Shown: positions 26,995 through 37,093, numbered from the stretch's first letter. The stretch: 64,000 bases of DNA from Acidimicrobiaceae bacterium (GCA_002722565.1 PBMG01000022.1:30886-94885), one strand, 5' to 3'. Numbers and translations: made by a program. Notes: generated by a model from the letters alone, not told the origin.

Positions 26995-27381
26995 ATGGAA
27001 GGTAATAACACTTCAGCGGCGCACCAAATGGCGCGATTGGAGAAGTTGGCTGCCGCCTCCAAAGAGCTGCCGCTGGTGATGTTGAATATCAATAAATATC
27101 GCCCGGAAGTCGATTTTCCTGGAGGGGAAAGTTACACCGCATATATGGAGTCAATTAGTTATTCGGTTGGAGAGGTTGGAGGTTCTGTTTTGTGGCGCTC
27201 ACCGGTCCGCGGTTCGGTAGTGGGCGACCTTGAAGGTTTTCACGAAGTTCTAGCAGTGTGGTATCCAAGCCATAAAGCATTCCTTGAGTTACCTAACGCA
27301 GATGGCGCTAGAGAAATGTTTCGCTACAGGAGGACATGCGTGGAGGAAGCCCACATTCTTGAATTGCCGGACATTAGTTAG
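26995..27381 (+). CDS. DUF1330-like dimeric alpha/beta-barrel protein
   Basis: 128 residues. PLVMLNINKYRPEVDFPGGESYTAYMESISYSVGEVGGSVLWRSPVRGSVVGDLEGFHEVLAVWYPSHKAFLELPNADG matches the small ferredoxin-like barrel domain of DUF1330 and its NIPSNAP/ABM cousins. Residue-level function is unknown; such proteins often ride along with catabolic enzymes. TAGCTT lies 6 bases before the ATG, so it is probably leaderless. Convergent with the enoyl-CoA hydratase gene. Confidence 0.7.
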   Translation: MEGNNTSAAHQMARLEKLAAASKELPLVMLNINKYRPEVDFPGGESYTAYMESISYSVGEVGGSVLWRSPVRGSVVGDLEGFHEVLAVWYPSHKAFLELPNADGAREMFRYRRTCVEEAHILELPDIS

Positions 27382-27506
27382 TTGAGTCGCTTAGCTTGAG
27401 GCCTATGACGGCTTTGAGCCTTCCAGGGGCACCCCAGAGTTCTAGGCGCAGAACATCAGATGGAAAGTTGCGCTAGAGACAGCTGAAACGTTTAAGCGTT
27501 TAAAGA

Positions 27507-28313
27507 TTATCGACCGAGAAATTTGGGAGGTCGTTTCTCCATAAAGGCCGAGGGTCCTTCCACCGCATCTTCGGTTTTGGCCAGAGTTTCTCCTATTTGG
27601 GTTTCCAGAAGTAGGGCCTCTGACTCTTCTAGGTCTGCTGACTTTCGAACTACTTGCCGAGCTGCTTGGACAGCTAATGGCGCGTTCGATGCGATAATTT
27701 GAGCGAGCTCTATCGCTGAAGCCAAGGTTTCAGATACCGGGACCAGACGATTAAATAATCCCGAGTGAGCTAAATCGTCGCTGACAATTGGCTTCGCGCC
27801 AAGCAGCATCTCCATTGCCAACGCACCCGGCAGGTGTCGCCTGAGTAAGGCGGTGCCACCCATGCCTGGGATAAGACCTAGAGCAACCTCGGATAGGCCT
27901 AGCTTTACTCCTTGTGCGACTACTCGAAGGTCACAAGCAAGTACAAGCTCCATGCCTCCTGCGATCGCGTGACCGTTGACTGCAGCGATGAGTGGTTTGC
28001 CGATGTCGTAACCTACGAGAGTCGCCCGCCGTAACAACTCTCTGTCTTCGAATATGGCTTGCTCGAACTGGTCTTGTGGTTCTCGAGAGCCCGTGATGAG
28101 GGGAATTGTGGTTCCTAAGTCGAAGCCGGAACAAAAAGTTGAATTATCGGCCCCTGTAAGAACCACGACCCAAACTTCAGAGTCCGCTTTGATGCTTTCC
28201 CAAAGTTCTGCGAGACCCACTATGAGCTCTGGGCTAAGCGAATTTCGAGCCTCAGGTCGGTTGAGCGTCACCAGACCAACATGGTCCTCCAACCGATATT
28301 CGAGAACCGCCAT
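27507..28313 (-). CDS. Enoyl-CoA hydratase/isomerase family protein
   Basis: 268 residues of crotonase fold. The N-terminal VGLVTLNRPEARNSLS, the FCSGFDL loop, the oxyanion helix GHAIAGGMELVLACDLRVVAQG and the E near KLGLSEVALGLIPGMGGT are conserved. It hydrates or isomerises enoyl-CoA in beta-oxidation or aromatic-acid breakdown. It follows the PhyH-like gene directly on the same strand (stop and start 1 base apart), so they form a two-gene unit: hydroxylation first, then CoA-linked processing. Confidence 0.9.
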   Translation of the reverse strand: MAVLEYRLEDHVGLVTLNRPEARNSLSPELIVGLAELWESIKADSEVWVVVLTGADNSTFCSGFDLGTTIPLITGSREPQDQFEQAIFEDRELLRRATLVGYDIGKPLIAAVNGHAIAGGMELVLACDLRVVAQGVKLGLSEVALGLIPGMGGTALLRRHLPGALAMEMLLGAKPIVSDDLAHSGLFNRLVPVSETLASAIELAQIIASNAPLAVQAARQVVRKSADLEESEALLLETQIGETLAKTEDAVEGPSAFMEKRPPKFLGR

Positions 28314-28314
28314 A

Positions 28315-29487
28315 TCAAATCCCTATGTCTCGTAAGTTGTAATCGCGTAAATGTGATTTTGTTTCTTCGCTCCACACGAATTGTTCTTCAATCCCTCTGA
28401 AGGGTTCGTATACATAACGATCTTCATCAGGAAAATGTTGTGACCGAGCGTCGATCCCCCAGGCGATGGCCTTTGAGCGTTCAAAGATGTATTCCTCGTC
28501 ATACTCTGACACTGGGTTGTGGACACCCCCACTTCGTATTCCGAGAACCGACGACCGACGATGAAATCCGAAATTAATTGTCACTCTGACATTTGAGCTC
28601 GTGTTGGCGAAGGAGCCATGAACTGCTTGTCGACTAGTCATCGCCACGTCACCAGGCCCGCAGATGACTGGGACGGCTTCAGGAAGCCGATCCGAACCGG
28701 CGTCTTCGACCATCTTCTTAATATTTATTTTGCCAACGCTATGTGAACCTGGAACCACCCAGAGTCCATTAGCTGCATCGCAACCGTATAGCTGAGCCAT
28801 GAAGTTGAAGCCATGAGTGTGGTTATCTAATTCGGGACTATCCCAATGAGTCCAACCGTCCTGATGCCAAGCGACGGAACCGCCCAGTCCGGGCTGCTTC
28901 AGCCACACGGCTTCGTTGAAAGGAGTGAAATCGGGTCCGTTGATACCTTCGGCGACTCTAAGTAGGTCTGGGTGCCCATACAGCCTTAGACAGGCGTCAG
29001 AAAACTGCAGTGACCCTAGAAATAACTGAACAACGTAGTCGGGTGCCTCAGTGGGTGGGGCGGGGTCATTCATTTTTGCTTGGTGGCGGCCGTAGGAAGC
29101 ATCGGTGCCACCAAGAGGGTCTGACAAGGGCCGCACCCAACTGATGTTTCTAGCTGTAAGACCTACGCCTAATGCCGTATTGCCATATTTGTCTACTTCA
29201 GCGTCTTTGGTGATAGGTGACCTTTCAAGCATGTCCGCTACATCAGCTTCGATTTCCTTAAGTTCTTCCTCCTTAATGACCTCTGTGAAGATATAAAAGC
29301 CATGTCGGTTATAAGAGTCCACTATGTCTCGATGTAGACGTCCGTCAGATCCAAAGCGGATAGGTCCGCGGTTGTCTAACTCGAGAGCCCGCGATGTACC
29401 TCGCTCGCGATAGCTGACCATGGCTTCTTCGTCAGCTCCGTAGTCAACAATCGGAACTTGCACCAATGGAAGTGTTGTATCGACCAT
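28315..29487 (-). CDS. Phytanoyl-CoA dioxygenase family Fe/2OG oxygenase
   Basis: 390 residues. Iron ligands are H208 and D210 (VAWHQDGWTHW) and H290 (QAVHGSFAN), with R301 for 2-oxoglutarate (SNVRVTINFGF). LWVVPGSHSVGKI is a PhyH mark. It is larger than the 290-residue homologue at 19.2 kb and only distantly related. Upstream TAAATT is 8 bases before the ATG. Its operon partner is an enoyl-CoA hydratase. Likely substrate: a lipid-derived or terpenoid acyl compound, unproven. Confidence 0.9.
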   Translation of the reverse strand: MVDTTLPLVQVPIVDYGADEEAMVSYRERGTSRALELDNRGPIRFGSDGRLHRDIVDSYNRHGFYIFTEVIKEEELKEIEADVADMLERSPITKDAEVDKYGNTALGVGLTARNISWVRPLSDPLGGTDASYGRHQAKMNDPAPPTEAPDYVVQLFLGSLQFSDACLRLYGHPDLLRVAEGINGPDFTPFNEAVWLKQPGLGGSVAWHQDGWTHWDSPELDNHTHGFNFMAQLYGCDAANGLWVVPGSHSVGKINIKKMVEDAGSDRLPEAVPVICGPGDVAMTSRQAVHGSFANTSSNVRVTINFGFHRRSSVLGIRSGGVHNPVSEYDEEYIFERSKAIAWGIDARSQHFPDEDRYVYEPFRGIEEQFVWSEETKSHLRDYNLRDIGI

Positions 29488-29585
29488 GCTCTTTGAATTT
29501 AGTCCTTTTTGTGGGTGGTGGTTTTCAGTAGAACACCTGTAGCGATAGGGACGCTTGATCGAGTGTGTTGCTGTACGGTCCCACT

Positions 29586-29939
29586 ATGCGTCTAGTCGAG
29601 AATTACATACGCGGTTTACTCAACTATGCGAACTTCGGTGGTAGGGCTAGCCGATCCGAATATTGGTGGTTTGCGGGCGCGAATCTGACCCTTGCCACAA
29701 TTTTTTGGACCCTCGGGAAGTTAGGTTCGCCCCTGGGGAGTCTCAGCCTTCTATATGCGATAGTTCTTTTGTTACCTAATTTGTCGATAACCGTCCGACG
29801 TCTTCACGATGTAGGTCGCAGCGGATGGTGGTTGCCGCTCGGCATATTGCCGACGCCGTTGGTATTCCTCATTCTCTTCTTCATGTGTCAATCAGGAGAG
29901 GAAGAAGCTAATCGTTTCGGTCCACCCTCTGTCGGCTAG
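29586..29939 (+). CDS. DUF805 family membrane protein
   Basis: About 117 residues from the ATG at 29586, chosen because TACGGT lies 6 bases before it and because the N-terminus then matches the family (YIRGLLNYANFGGRASRSEYWWF). Three or four transmembrane segments follow, with the conserved ITVRRLHDVGRSGWWL motif. DUF805 proteins are small inner-membrane proteins of unknown function. An in-frame GTG at 29565 would add a nonstandard extension. Confidence 0.85.
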   Translation: MRLVENYIRGLLNYANFGGRASRSEYWWFAGANLTLATIFWTLGKLGSPLGSLSLLYAIVLLLPNLSITVRRLHDVGRSGWWLPLGILPTPLVFLILFFMCQSGEEEANRFGPPSVG

Positions 29940-31334
29940 CTACAGCAGCTTGCCTACCATGTCTTCGGGAACTACGACCTGATCGAATTCTTCAGCAGTG
30001 AGATGCCCTAGGTTCACCGCTTCTTCTCTAAGTGTTGTGCCGTTGGCATGTGCTGTTTGAGCGATTTCGGCAGCTTTGTAATAGCCAATCTTTGTATTGA
30101 GAGCTGTCACTAGCATCAAGCTTTTTGAAAGTAATTCGTCGATTCGTTCTTGGTTTGGTTCGATTCCGACTGCGCAGTTGTCATTGAAACTTTGACAGGC
30201 ATCGCCAATGAGTTGTGCACTGAGGAGGACGTTGTAGGCCATAACAGGCTTAAAGACGTTCAACTGGAACTGACCATGAGTGCCCGCAACTGCTACTGCT
30301 GAATCGTTCCCGATCACTTGAGCGCAAACCATGGTGATGGCTTCGCACTGAGTTGGGTTGACCTTGCCTGGCATGATTGAACTCCCAGGCTCGTTGGCCG
30401 GAAGCACTATTTCGCCGATGCCGCACCTAGGACCACTTGCGAGCAGGCGGATGTTGTTGGCTATGTGCATGAGGCTTACGGCGACTCTTTTTAAGCTGCC
30501 GCTGATTTCGACCATTGCATCGTGTGCACTGAGTGCTTCGAATTTGTTTTCTGCTGTTACGAACGGATGGCCGGTGAGCTCCGCTATCTTCTCGGCGACC
30601 GCAACGTCGTAGCCCTCAGGTGCGTTAAGTCCAGTCCCTACTGCAGTCCCGCCTAATGCGAGCTCTCTAACTCTTTGCAGACTGTCAGAAATGGCTTCGG
30701 TTCCTCGTTGTAACTGCATGGCGTAGCCGCTGAATTCTTGACCGAGTGTCAATGGAGTGGCGTCCATCAGGTGGGTTCGTCCCGTTTTAGTGACGGCCAT
30801 AAATTCTTTTGCTTTTGCCGCCAACGTTTCGTGGAGGAGCGAAATTTTTGGCAGTGTTTCGGCGACGATTTTCTCGTATGTGGCCATATGCATAGCCGTC
30901 GGAAAAGTGTCATTCGAACTTTGACTCTTGTTTACGTCGTCGTTCGCCGAGACAAGTTTCTCCTGTCGGAAGTCGCCTCCCATGATCTCTGTGGCTCTAT
31001 TCGCCACCACTTCGTTTACGTTCATGTTCGATTGAGTTCCTGATCCCGTCTGCCAAACAACTAGGGGGAACTGGTCATCGTGTTCGCCGGAAAGTATTTC
31101 GTCACAAGCAGATGCGATGGCCTGGGCTTTCTCGCCGGAGAAATCTGTTAAGTCTGCGTTTACAAGTGCTGATGCTTTCTTCAAGAAAGCAAACGCCCTA
31201 ACTATCTCTTGGGGCATCAGCTGACCGCCGATTTCGAAGTTTTCAAGGCTGCGTTGAGTTTGAGCGGCCCAATATTTGTCGTCGGGAACTTCGATTTCGC
31301 CGAGAGTGTCTTTCTCTATACGGAACGCGCTCAT
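29940..31334 (-). CDS. fumC: Fumarate hydratase, class II
   Basis: 464 residues. All three conserved regions are here: [26 protein letters not shown] region with the substrate contacts [18 protein letters not shown], and the catalytic serine loop [15 protein letters not shown]. It catalyses fumarate to malate in the TCA cycle and forms a homotetramer. The gene abuts the convergent DUF805 gene. No adjacent TCA genes; gltA and aconitase lie further along in the window. Confidence 0.97.
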   Translation of the reverse strand: MSAFRIEKDTLGEIEVPDDKYWAAQTQRSLENFEIGGQLMPQEIVRAFAFLKKASALVNADLTDFSGEKAQAIASACDEILSGEHDDQFPLVVWQTGSGTQSNMNVNEVVANRATEIMGGDFRQEKLVSANDDVNKSQSSNDTFPTAMHMATYEKIVAETLPKISLLHETLAAKAKEFMAVTKTGRTHLMDATPLTLGQEFSGYAMQLQRGTEAISDSLQRVRELALGGTAVGTGLNAPEGYDVAVAEKIAELTGHPFVTAENKFEALSAHDAMVEISGSLKRVAVSLMHIANNIRLLASGPRCGIGEIVLPANEPGSSIMPGKVNPTQCEAITMVCAQVIGNDSAVAVAGTHGQFQLNVFKPVMAYNVLLSAQLIGDACQSFNDNCAVGIEPNQERIDELLSKSLMLVTALNTKIGYYKAAEIAQTAHANGTTLREEAVNLGHLTAEEFDQVVVPEDMVGKLL

Positions 31335-31515
31335 GATCGTGGATCCTCACTGTTTCGCGGAAAAAGGAAATATATCAATCCCGATAACTCCAATAGCTGT
31401 GACCGGGTATCGCTTCTGAATCCTAGATCTTGGAAGTCTTCAGCGACCTGTTTAAATTGGGGGTTTTATTCTGCGGCGGTTGAATCGGCTACTGCTGTTT
31501 GATGGAAGGGCTGCG

Positions 31516-31887
31516 CTATCGCAGAAAAGTCCACCAGGTGGATATTGCGATACCCGCTAGACCCAAAACAATCATTGTTACGATGCTCGACCTTGGAATT
31601 CTTCCGTCACTATCGCTAGGTAGTCGACGTCGCACTATTTGCAGCAAGCGGTCGGCCCAAGCGACATCGCGACTGAGGATGCCGAGTCCGATCGCAACAA
31701 CTAGTAACCCTGGTCCCGGTAGTGGCATCAAGATCACTCCGAGGATTGTTACGAATGTTCCAGACGCCATCCGGAACAACCTGGTTATTACCCCTTTGCG
31801 TGCCTCTTCGCGCGTTTCTTCGCGGTAGCCAGTCTCAAACTCCGCTTCGATCGCCGCTTCCTCGAAGCGGTTGTCTTGCTGGTCCAC
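31516..31887 (-). CDS. PGPGW-motif transmembrane protein (TIGR02611-like)
   Basis: 123 residues, GTG start at 31887 with GGAG as SD. Two hydrophobic stretches surround the motif PLPGPGLLVVAIGLGILSRDVAWADRLLQ (region 57-85), which defines this family of small actinobacterial membrane proteins. A charged N-terminus (ETGYREETREEARKG) precedes. Function unknown. Confidence 0.85.
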   Translation of the reverse strand: MDQQDNRFEEAAIEAEFETGYREETREEARKGVITRLFRMASGTFVTILGVILMPLPGPGLLVVAIGLGILSRDVAWADRLLQIVRRRLPSDSDGRIPRSSIVTMIVLGLAGIAISTWWTFLR

Positions 31888-31990
31888 TGAGGACTCCGTT
31901 CTTAGGGGTTTCCGTCATGCTTGTTAGCGCCGATCTAGTCTGGCGCGTGAGGTTCTTAGAATCTAGTGCTCGAAGGACGGGGGAGGGTTT

Positions 31991-32836
31991 ATGTCGACGT
32001 GGCAGATAGGTGACGTCTCAATTACCAAGGTTTTAGAAATGGAAAAGCATTGGCCTTTTTCGGCGTTGCTTCCTGGTGCCGAAGAAGTGGTAGACGAGTT
32101 TGAATGGCTGAAACCTGACTTTGTAACGGAGGAAGGAAGGATGAAGCTTTCGATTCATGCGTTGCTTGTTGAATCGGAAGGATTGACAATCATCGTCGAC
32201 ACATGTTGTGGGAATAACAAGCAGCGACCGGGTGCGACTCCCTTTGACAACCTGCAGACCGACTTCATGAGTGAACTTGAAAATTCCGGTTACAGGTCTG
32301 AAGACGTTGATGTTGTGATTAGTACCCATTTGCACGTTGACCATGTCGGCTGGAACACGACTTTTGTCGATGGCAGTTGGGTGCCGACTTTTCCAAATGC
32401 TGAGTATCTCTTCGTGAAAGATGAGCTTGCGCACTGGTCTAGTGAGCCGCAACATTATGGCCCGGTCTTTGAAGATTCAGTTCAGCCGATCCTTGATGCA
32501 GGGATGGCAACGATTATCGATGTTGATTACGAAATTACGGGCGAAATCGGCTTAGAGCTAACTGCTGGCCACACGCCAGGTCACGTGAGCGTAACTATTA
32601 ATTCCCAAAATGAATCGGGACTTATTACAGGAGACATGACCCATCACCCTGTTCAATTTGCGAAGCCCGATTTAGCGTCGTCAGCGGATTGGAATCAGGA
32701 CATGTCCACCGCAACTCGACACGAGGCCTACGAGCGTTGGAGCGACGGGAGGCTCATCATTGGCACCCACTTTGCTGGGAGGACTGCGGGAGTTCTCGTA
32801 GCTGAGGGAAACAGTTGGCGTTTCGAAGCTGTCTGA
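31991..32836 (+). CDS. MBL-fold metallo-hydrolase
   Basis: 281 residues. The zinc motif HxHxDH is H113-L-H115-V-D117-H118 (STHLHVDHVGW); further ligands are in TAGHTPGHVSV and GDMTHHPVQF. It resembles quorum-lactonase-like or organophosphate-hydrolase-like MBL enzymes of 280 residues (N-terminal IGDVSITKVLEMEKHWPF). SD GGGGGAGGG precedes the ATG. It hydrolyses an ester or lactone bond; specificity unknown. Convergent with the tyrosine phosphatase gene. Confidence 0.88.
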   Translation: MSTWQIGDVSITKVLEMEKHWPFSALLPGAEEVVDEFEWLKPDFVTEEGRMKLSIHALLVESEGLTIIVDTCCGNNKQRPGATPFDNLQTDFMSELENSGYRSEDVDVVISTHLHVDHVGWNTTFVDGSWVPTFPNAEYLFVKDELAHWSSEPQHYGPVFEDSVQPILDAGMATIIDVDYEITGEIGLELTAGHTPGHVSVTINSQNESGLITGDMTHHPVQFAKPDLASSADWNQDMSTATRHEAYERWSDGRLIIGTHFAGRTAGVLVAEGNSWRFEAV

Positions 32837-32865
32837 GGCCGCTATTGAGAGTGAGTGCTAGATCT

Positions 32866-33636
32866 TCATACCAGTAAGTTCAGTTGAATAGCCGAGACCG
32901 TATCTTCGTTCATCCCTAAACGAGTTAGTAAGAACTGCTTTACGCCGCCATGTTCGGCGTCGAAGTAAGCGAGCGTTTGTTCCATGGCTTGGCGTGGAGC
33001 TGATAGGGCTGGCCGGATTGCCTCAATGTCGGCTCCTGCTTCTTCCAGGCTTGGTCTGAGTTGGGCGATTCGACGTTCAGACCTCAAGGTGTTGGTGAGC
33101 TCGTAGTCGTCTAGGACAAGTTCACGTTCTACGCCACATAATTCGAGGATCAATGCCGCAGCGATACCTGTTCGGTCTTTGCCTGCAGTGCAGTGGAAGA
33201 GCAATGGCCAGGATTCAATGTCTGCGGCTAGCTCCAGAAAGTTAACGAATTGTTGGCCCGAATCAGACAGCATTTCGATATAGCTATCCGCTACATCTGT
33301 CACGGTTACCGCTGTGATTTCCCCAGCACGTATCCGATCGACGAACTCTGTTTGTTGGGCTATTTCATCTCCGATTGGGAGCGGGACGTGGGTCGTAACT
33401 GTCGACCACAAACGGGAAATATCACGATGGGTCTCTGCCGCAGTACGGAAGTCCACGACTGTGCGGATGCCGTAGCTAGCTAATTCTTCTAGGTCATCTT
33501 CGATTAGATCGCTCAAGCGGTCTGATCTAAAGATGGCATTTGTTCGGACCCGTCGACCTTCTCTCGTGGGATATCCGCCAATATCTCGGCAGTTCATCGC
33601 ACCGCTCAGGTCGATTATGGCGTTCTCACGGTTCAT
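32866..33636 (-). CDS. Protein-tyrosine/serine phosphatase (Y_phosphatase3-like)
   Basis: 256 residues. The CX5R loop is C149-T-A-G-K-D-R155 (FHCTAGKDRTG), with N-terminal NCRDIGGYPTREGRRVRTNAIFRSDRL. This is the fold of mycobacterial PtpB-type and related actinobacterial lipid/protein phosphatases. The general acid D lies in the loop before. It starts inside the end of the acyl-CoA dehydrogenase gene (4-base overlap), so the two are one transcript. Confidence 0.9.
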   Translation of the reverse strand: MNRENAIIDLSGAMNCRDIGGYPTREGRRVRTNAIFRSDRLSDLIEDDLEELASYGIRTVVDFRTAAETHRDISRLWSTVTTHVPLPIGDEIAQQTEFVDRIRAGEITAVTVTDVADSYIEMLSDSGQQFVNFLELAADIESWPLLFHCTAGKDRTGIAAALILELCGVERELVLDDYELTNTLRSERRIAQLRPSLEEAGADIEAIRPALSAPRQAMEQTLAYFDAEHGGVKQFLLTRLGMNEDTVSAIQLNLLV

Positions 33637-34751
33637 GGCTGTGGACGCGGTTCTCTTGGTAGCCCGAGAATTCTCTCTCCGATGATGTTGCGAAGAATTT
33701 GGGTGGTGCCTCCCATGATTGTGTACGCGGGTGCATATGTCAGGTTTCGCGAGACCCTATTGCTCAGCATTGAGTCAGCCCCCACTGCGTACCCAATGAA
33801 GCTGGCCACGCTTTGCTCAAACTCGGTGCACCAGGTTTTCGTAACGGCTGAGTACTGGGGAAAGGGTGTTTGTCTGAGCACGTTTCGGAGGACCATGTCT
33901 CGACCGATCTTGTATCCAGTTTCTATTCGTGCCATTTCTTGTCGAAGGAGCGGATTTTCGGGGTCGACCAGATCCTTTGTGTCAAGGTACAGACGTTGGT
34001 TAGATGCGAGTCGGTCAATGCCGCCCCGTTCGTGTTCCAGCTGGCGCATCGTTTGGCCGAAGCTGTTGTTAAGTTCGCCCACAAGATTCTCGGCCGGAAC
34101 GAGTACATCGCTGAAGAAGACTTCGTTGAAATGTGAATCGCCCGAAGCGTCTTTAATGGGTTTCACTTCGATGCCGGGTGATCTCATGTCAACGATGAAT
34201 TCGCTCATGCCTTTGTGTGGTGGTGCTTCGAGGTCGGTGCGGCATATCAAGTAACACCAATCAGCGGATTGAGCTCCGCTTGTCCAGATCTTTTGACCGT
34301 TTACTACCCAGTTTGAACCGTCTTGTATCGCCCGGGTGTTGATGCCGGCCACATTTGACCCGGCATCAGGTTCCGACATGCCAATGCACCATTTGGATTT
34401 GCCCTGCCGCATCGCCGGAAGGAATCTTTCTTGTTGCTCCTCGGTTCCATAGGCGAGAAGAACCGGGCCAATTTGTCTGTCTGGGAAAAAGGACCCGGCC
34501 ATAGGTGCTCGTCCCAAGAGCAGTTGTTCTGTTACAACAAACCGTTCGACCTCGGGCCTCCCGTCGCCCCCTTTGTCGATTGGCCAAGTCATGCCAATCC
34601 AACCTTTTTCGGCCAGCCTGAGAGTGAATTCGTCGCTGTAGCCGACGAGCCACCCGTCGTCGGTATTGAATAAATCGGAAGTCGCTCCGATGACCCATTG
34701 GCTAGCTTCGGCTGCTAAGTCATCAAAATGTTTTGGCCAGGTGTAATCCAT
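33633..34751 (-). CDS. Acyl-CoA dehydrogenase
   Basis: 372 residues from the ATG at 34751. A longer frame to 34973 would add 74 residues unlike the family and would invade the divergent gene. N-terminal GWIGMTWPIDKGGDGRPEVERFVVTEQLL, middle SKWCIGMSEPDAGSNVAGINTRAIQDGSNWVVNGQKIWTSGAQSADWC and the C-terminal PAYTIMGGTTQILRNIIGERILGLP are the three conserved acyl-CoA dehydrogenase parts. It makes a trans-2 double bond in acyl-CoA with FAD. Start of a two-gene unit with the phosphatase. Confidence 0.93.
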   Translation of the reverse strand: MDYTWPKHFDDLAAEASQWVIGATSDLFNTDDGWLVGYSDEFTLRLAEKGWIGMTWPIDKGGDGRPEVERFVVTEQLLLGRAPMAGSFFPDRQIGPVLLAYGTEEQQERFLPAMRQGKSKWCIGMSEPDAGSNVAGINTRAIQDGSNWVVNGQKIWTSGAQSADWCYLICRTDLEAPPHKGMSEFIVDMRSPGIEVKPIKDASGDSHFNEVFFSDVLVPAENLVGELNNSFGQTMRQLEHERGGIDRLASNQRLYLDTKDLVDPENPLLRQEMARIETGYKIGRDMVLRNVLRQTPFPQYSAVTKTWCTEFEQSVASFIGYAVGADSMLSNRVSRNLTYAPAYTIMGGTTQILRNIIGERILGLPREPRPQP

Positions 34752-34823
34752 TAAGACTTGAGCGTAGCTAAGACCCCTGCGTCTGGCGATTTTGGTTGGC
34801 GGATTACCGCTAACCTCGCCCGA

Positions 34824-35804
34824 ATGCGAGCAGTGGTGATAACTGAATACGGCAGTGAAGATGTTTTGGATGTGCAAGAGGTTCCAGAACCAGTGGCAGG
34901 GCCTGACCAGGTTGTAGTCGGTGTGAGTGCTTCGGCTATGAATCGTGCCGATTTGCTCCAGCGAGTCGGTCAATACCCGGCACCAGGTCCCAAGCCTGAG
35001 TTTGAGATACCGGGGTTGGAGTATTCGGGAGTGATTCTCGCTGTTGGTTCAGAGGTTTCTGCCTGGTCAACGGGCGACGCGGTAATGGGGATAGTTTCCG
35101 GTGGAGCAATGGCTGAGATGGTTGTAACCCATGAACGAATGCTCCAGCCGGTGCCTAGGGGTATCGATGTTGCTGATGCCGCTGCAATTCCTGAGGTTTT
35201 CATGACTGCTCATGATGCGCTCGTTACCCAGGGTGCTCTGCGGTCGGGCGGTCGAGCTTTGGTACACGCTGGTGCCTCGGGTGTAGGTACAGCATCTATC
35301 CAGATCGCAAGGGCGTTAGGGGCTGAGATAGCGGTCACTTGCTCTTCTAGCAAGGTTGAGGCCTGCAGAAATTTGGGTGCGGACTTGGTTGTGGACTACA
35401 CGGCGAAAGATTTTTCAGAGGCTGTAGATGACTGGACTAGCGGCCAAGGAGTCGACGTGGTGCTTGATGTCATTGGGGGCGACTACTTAGCGAAGAACAT
35501 TAAATCTTTGAAGGTTCAGGGACGCATCGTTCAGGTCGGTGTCATGGGCGCCCCTGTGGCTTCATTCGCATTGGGTGCTTTGCTGCCTAAGAGAGCTTCT
35601 TTAATAGGAACGGTGCTGCGTTCGCGGCCTATTGAACAGAAGATCGAAGCTAACCAACTTTTCATTTCGCAGCTGTTGCCTCGGTTTGATGACGGAAGTT
35701 TAAAACCTGTTATTGATTCAAGATTTCCGTTAGAGGAGATAGCCGGAGCTCACGCCTATATGGCTACAAACGCGAACATAGGAAAAATTCTGATCGACCT
35801 ATAA
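34824..35804 (+). CDS. Zinc-type/NADPH:quinone oxidoreductase (MDR superfamily)
   Basis: 326 residues from the ATG at 34824, which has TAACCT 7 bases ahead of it, so leaderless. MRAVVITEYGSEDVLDVQEVPEPV opens the GroES-like fold; the NADPH Rossmann stretch is ALVHAGASGVGTASIQIARALGAEIAVTCSSSKVEA, and QGVDVVLDVIGGDYL follows. The MDR family member lacks catalytic zinc ligands and should be a quinone reductase or enoyl reductase. It is divergent from the acyl-CoA dehydrogenase by 72 bases. Confidence 0.92.
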   Translation: MRAVVITEYGSEDVLDVQEVPEPVAGPDQVVVGVSASAMNRADLLQRVGQYPAPGPKPEFEIPGLEYSGVILAVGSEVSAWSTGDAVMGIVSGGAMAEMVVTHERMLQPVPRGIDVADAAAIPEVFMTAHDALVTQGALRSGGRALVHAGASGVGTASIQIARALGAEIAVTCSSSKVEACRNLGADLVVDYTAKDFSEAVDDWTSGQGVDVVLDVIGGDYLAKNIKSLKVQGRIVQVGVMGAPVASFALGALLPKRASLIGTVLRSRPIEQKIEANQLFISQLLPRFDDGSLKPVIDSRFPLEEIAGAHAYMATNANIGKILIDL

Positions 35805-35821
35805 GGCTGCGCTGATTGGAA

Positions 35822-37093
35822 TCAGCGGTTTGAGATTGGTACGTAATCTCGTTCGTCTGGTCCGGTGTACATCTGACGTGGTCGGTAGATTTTTTGTTCA
35901 GGGTCATCGAGCATTTCTTGCCAGTGCGCCAGCCAGCCTGGTGTTCGGCCTATAGCAAACAACACCGTGAACATGTCCATGGGAAAGCCCATCGCTTCGT
36001 AGATAAGCCCGGAGTAAAAGTCGACGTTGGGATACAGGTTTCGGTCGATGAAGTAGGGGTCGCTTAAAGCGACTTCTTCCAACTTCATGGCGATGTCCAA
36101 CAGAGGGTTCATCCCTGTTACTTGGAACACCTGATCGGCGGTCTTCTTGATGATGGTTGCGCGCGGGTCGTAGCTCTTGTAAACCCGGTGCCCGAAACCT
36201 TGCAGAAGGGTCTCACCGGACTTCACTTTTTCAACATACGCAGCGACGTTGTCGAAGCTTCCTATTTCGTGAAGCATGTGAATTACAGCCTCGTTCGCGC
36301 CGCCATGTAGGGGTCCGTAGAGGCCGCATGTTGCGGCGGCAACTGCAGAGTAGGGGTCAGCATTGCTGGAGCCCACGGTTCGCATTGTGGTGGTCGAACA
36401 GTTTTGTTCGTGGTCAGCGTGAAGGATTAGAAGGATGTCTAGCGCACGCGTCAGAATGGGGTCTGGTTCATAAGCAGGATCCGCAACGTTCCACATCATT
36501 CGAAGGAAGTTTCCGGTGTAACCAAGATGGTTAACGGGATACTCGTACGGCAGACCTAAACGGTTTTTGTAAGCAAAGGCTGCCATCGTTGGCATTTTTG
36601 CTATAAGTCGGATGGTCTGTATTAGACGGTTGTGTGGATCGTCTATGTCTTTGGCCTCGGGATAGAAAGTTGACAGCGCCGCTACCGTTGAAACCAGGGT
36701 TCCCATTGGGTGGGCGTCGTAACGGAAGCTGTGCATAAACCGAGCGATGTCTTCATGCACATAAGTGTGGTACGTGATGTGGTCTACCCACTCTGTAGCC
36801 TCATCTTCTGTCGGGAGCTCGCCGTTGAGTAGCAAATAGCAAACTTCAAGAAAGTTTGAGTGTTCTGCTAATTGTTCTATCGGGTACCCGCGATATCGAA
36901 GGATGCCGTTACCGCCGTCGATGTAGGTGATTTGGCTGTTGCAATTCGCTGTAGACATGTAGGCCGGGTCGTAAAACCACATTCCCTTGTCTAACTCGCG
37001 AAGAGCAGATGAGGAGATTGTGCCATCCACGATTGGGACTGTGACTGTTTCTCCGCTTCGGTTATCTGTAATTGTGAAGGACTCTTCTGACAC
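35822..37093 (-). CDS. gltA: Citrate synthase
   Basis: 423 residues. The catalytic H in GPLHGGANEAV, the second H in GFGHRVYKSYDPRA and the D in the C-terminal PNVDFYSGLIYEAMGFP are present, and the RMMW segment supports a type II hexameric enzyme. It condenses oxaloacetate and acetyl-CoA. GTG start at 37093 with AGAGGA ahead of it. A structured leader lies upstream (37135-37179). Aconitase and fumarase are in the same window. Confidence 0.97.
   Translation of the reverse strand: MSEESFTITDNRSGETVTVPIVDGTISSSALRELDKGMWFYDPAYMSTANCNSQITYIDGGNGILRYRGYPIEQLAEHSNFLEVCYLLLNGELPTEDEATEWVDHITYHTYVHEDIARFMHSFRYDAHPMGTLVSTVAALSTFYPEAKDIDDPHNRLIQTIRLIAKMPTMAAFAYKNRLGLPYEYPVNHLGYTGNFLRMMWNVADPAYEPDPILTRALDILLILHADHEQNCSTTTMRTVGSSNADPYSAVAAATCGLYGPLHGGANEAVIHMLHEIGSFDNVAAYVEKVKSGETLLQGFGHRVYKSYDPRATIIKKTADQVFQVTGMNPLLDIAMKLEEVALSDPYFIDRNLYPNVDFYSGLIYEAMGFPMDMFTVLFAIGRTPGWLAHWQEMLDDPEQKIYRPRQMYTGPDERDYVPISNR

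Noticed and set aside
33633..34973. A longer acyl-CoA dehydrogenase starting at 34973
   Set aside because: The extra 74 residues do not resemble the family and would overlap the start of the divergent gene; the ATG at 34751 fits family length.
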